Source: Paenibacillus caseinilyticus (GTDB taxonomy: Bacteria; Bacillota; Bacilli; Paenibacillales; NBRC-103111). Taken from it: 64,000 nt of DNA. Under the pieces are notes generated by a model. The model searched no databases, was not told where the DNA came from, and was given only the letters and a program-made list of their open reading frames with translations. Position numbers and translations under genes: made by a program. This document shows positions 63,968-64,000 of the stretch, piece by piece. Each line of letters begins with the position of its first letter. The stretch's first letter is position 1. The stretch spans positions 124,001-188,000 of the forward strand of contig NZ_JAQAGY010000004.1 in the NCBI RefSeq assembly GCF_027533645.1, read 5' to 3'.

Positions 63968-64000
63968 AGGGCAGAGTCCGATCGATATGCCGAGGTGATT

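Overview
The window is almost entirely one secondary-metabolite locus: six non-ribosomal peptide synthetase (NRPS) genes, a small set of lipid-starter, export and regulatory genes, and a serine O-acetyltransferase. The GC-rich sequence with strong AGGAGG-type ribosome sites, Bacillus-type COM/docking ends on the synthetases and a GAF-LuxR regulator point to a high-GC member of the Paenibacillaceae (Bacillota). That is inference; no rRNA or housekeeping marker is present. No gene-free stretch exceeds 300 bases.

Layout, left to right. 1-4059 (-): NRPS1, C-A(Thr)-T-C..., running off the left edge. 4211-10846 (-): NRPS2, the lipo-initiation synthetase FAAL-ACP-C-A-T-E. 10846-11310 (-): a hot-dog-fold 3-hydroxyacyl-thioester dehydratase, coupled to NRPS2 by a one-base stop/start overlap. 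11311-11499: divergent promoter region with a near-perfect palindrome. 11500-12759 (+): MFS exporter. 12974-13807 (+): GAF-LuxR regulator. 13948-21207 (-): NRPS-D, C-A(Leu)-T-C-A(X)-T-TE. 21345-39041 (-): NRPS-C, five modules (Thr, unassigned, Pro, Ser, Ser) ending in E. 39219-51212 (-): NRPS-B, partial C-A(Val)-T-C-A/MT(Leu)-T-E-C-A(X)-T-TE. 51247-63162 (-): NRPS-A, C-A(Thr)-T-C-A/MT(Val)-T-C-A(Val)-T-C. 63210-63878 (-): cysE, preceded by a second copy of the palindrome.

How it may work. NRPS2 loads a fatty acid, couples it to residue X and epimerises X. Three synthetases (NRPS1, NRPS-A, NRPS-C) each start with a D-L type condensation domain followed by a Thr adenylation domain, and NRPS-A and NRPS-C have identical 18-residue N-terminal acceptor segments. 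Two separate lines end in thioesterases (A to B, C to D). My reading is a forked assembly line: one lipo-initiator feeding two or three parallel elongation lines. This would give a family of lipopeptides that share acyl-D-X-Thr and end in the same residue X'. Predicted line I is acyl-X-Thr-Val(Me)-Val-Val-Leu(Me, D)-X'. Predicted line II is acyl-X-Thr-?-Pro-Ser-Ser(D)-Leu-X'. Substrates were assigned by aligning the ten specificity positions by eye to the GrsA phenylalanine domain.

Other points worth attention are two methyltransferases inserted inside adenylation domains between motifs A2 and A3, a carrier domain of the pre-epimerase type with no epimerase after it, tandem-repeat inter-module linkers, and the same operator placed about 32 bases from three candidate -10 boxes. 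No MbtH-like protein, phosphopantetheinyl transferase or type II thioesterase is present in the window.
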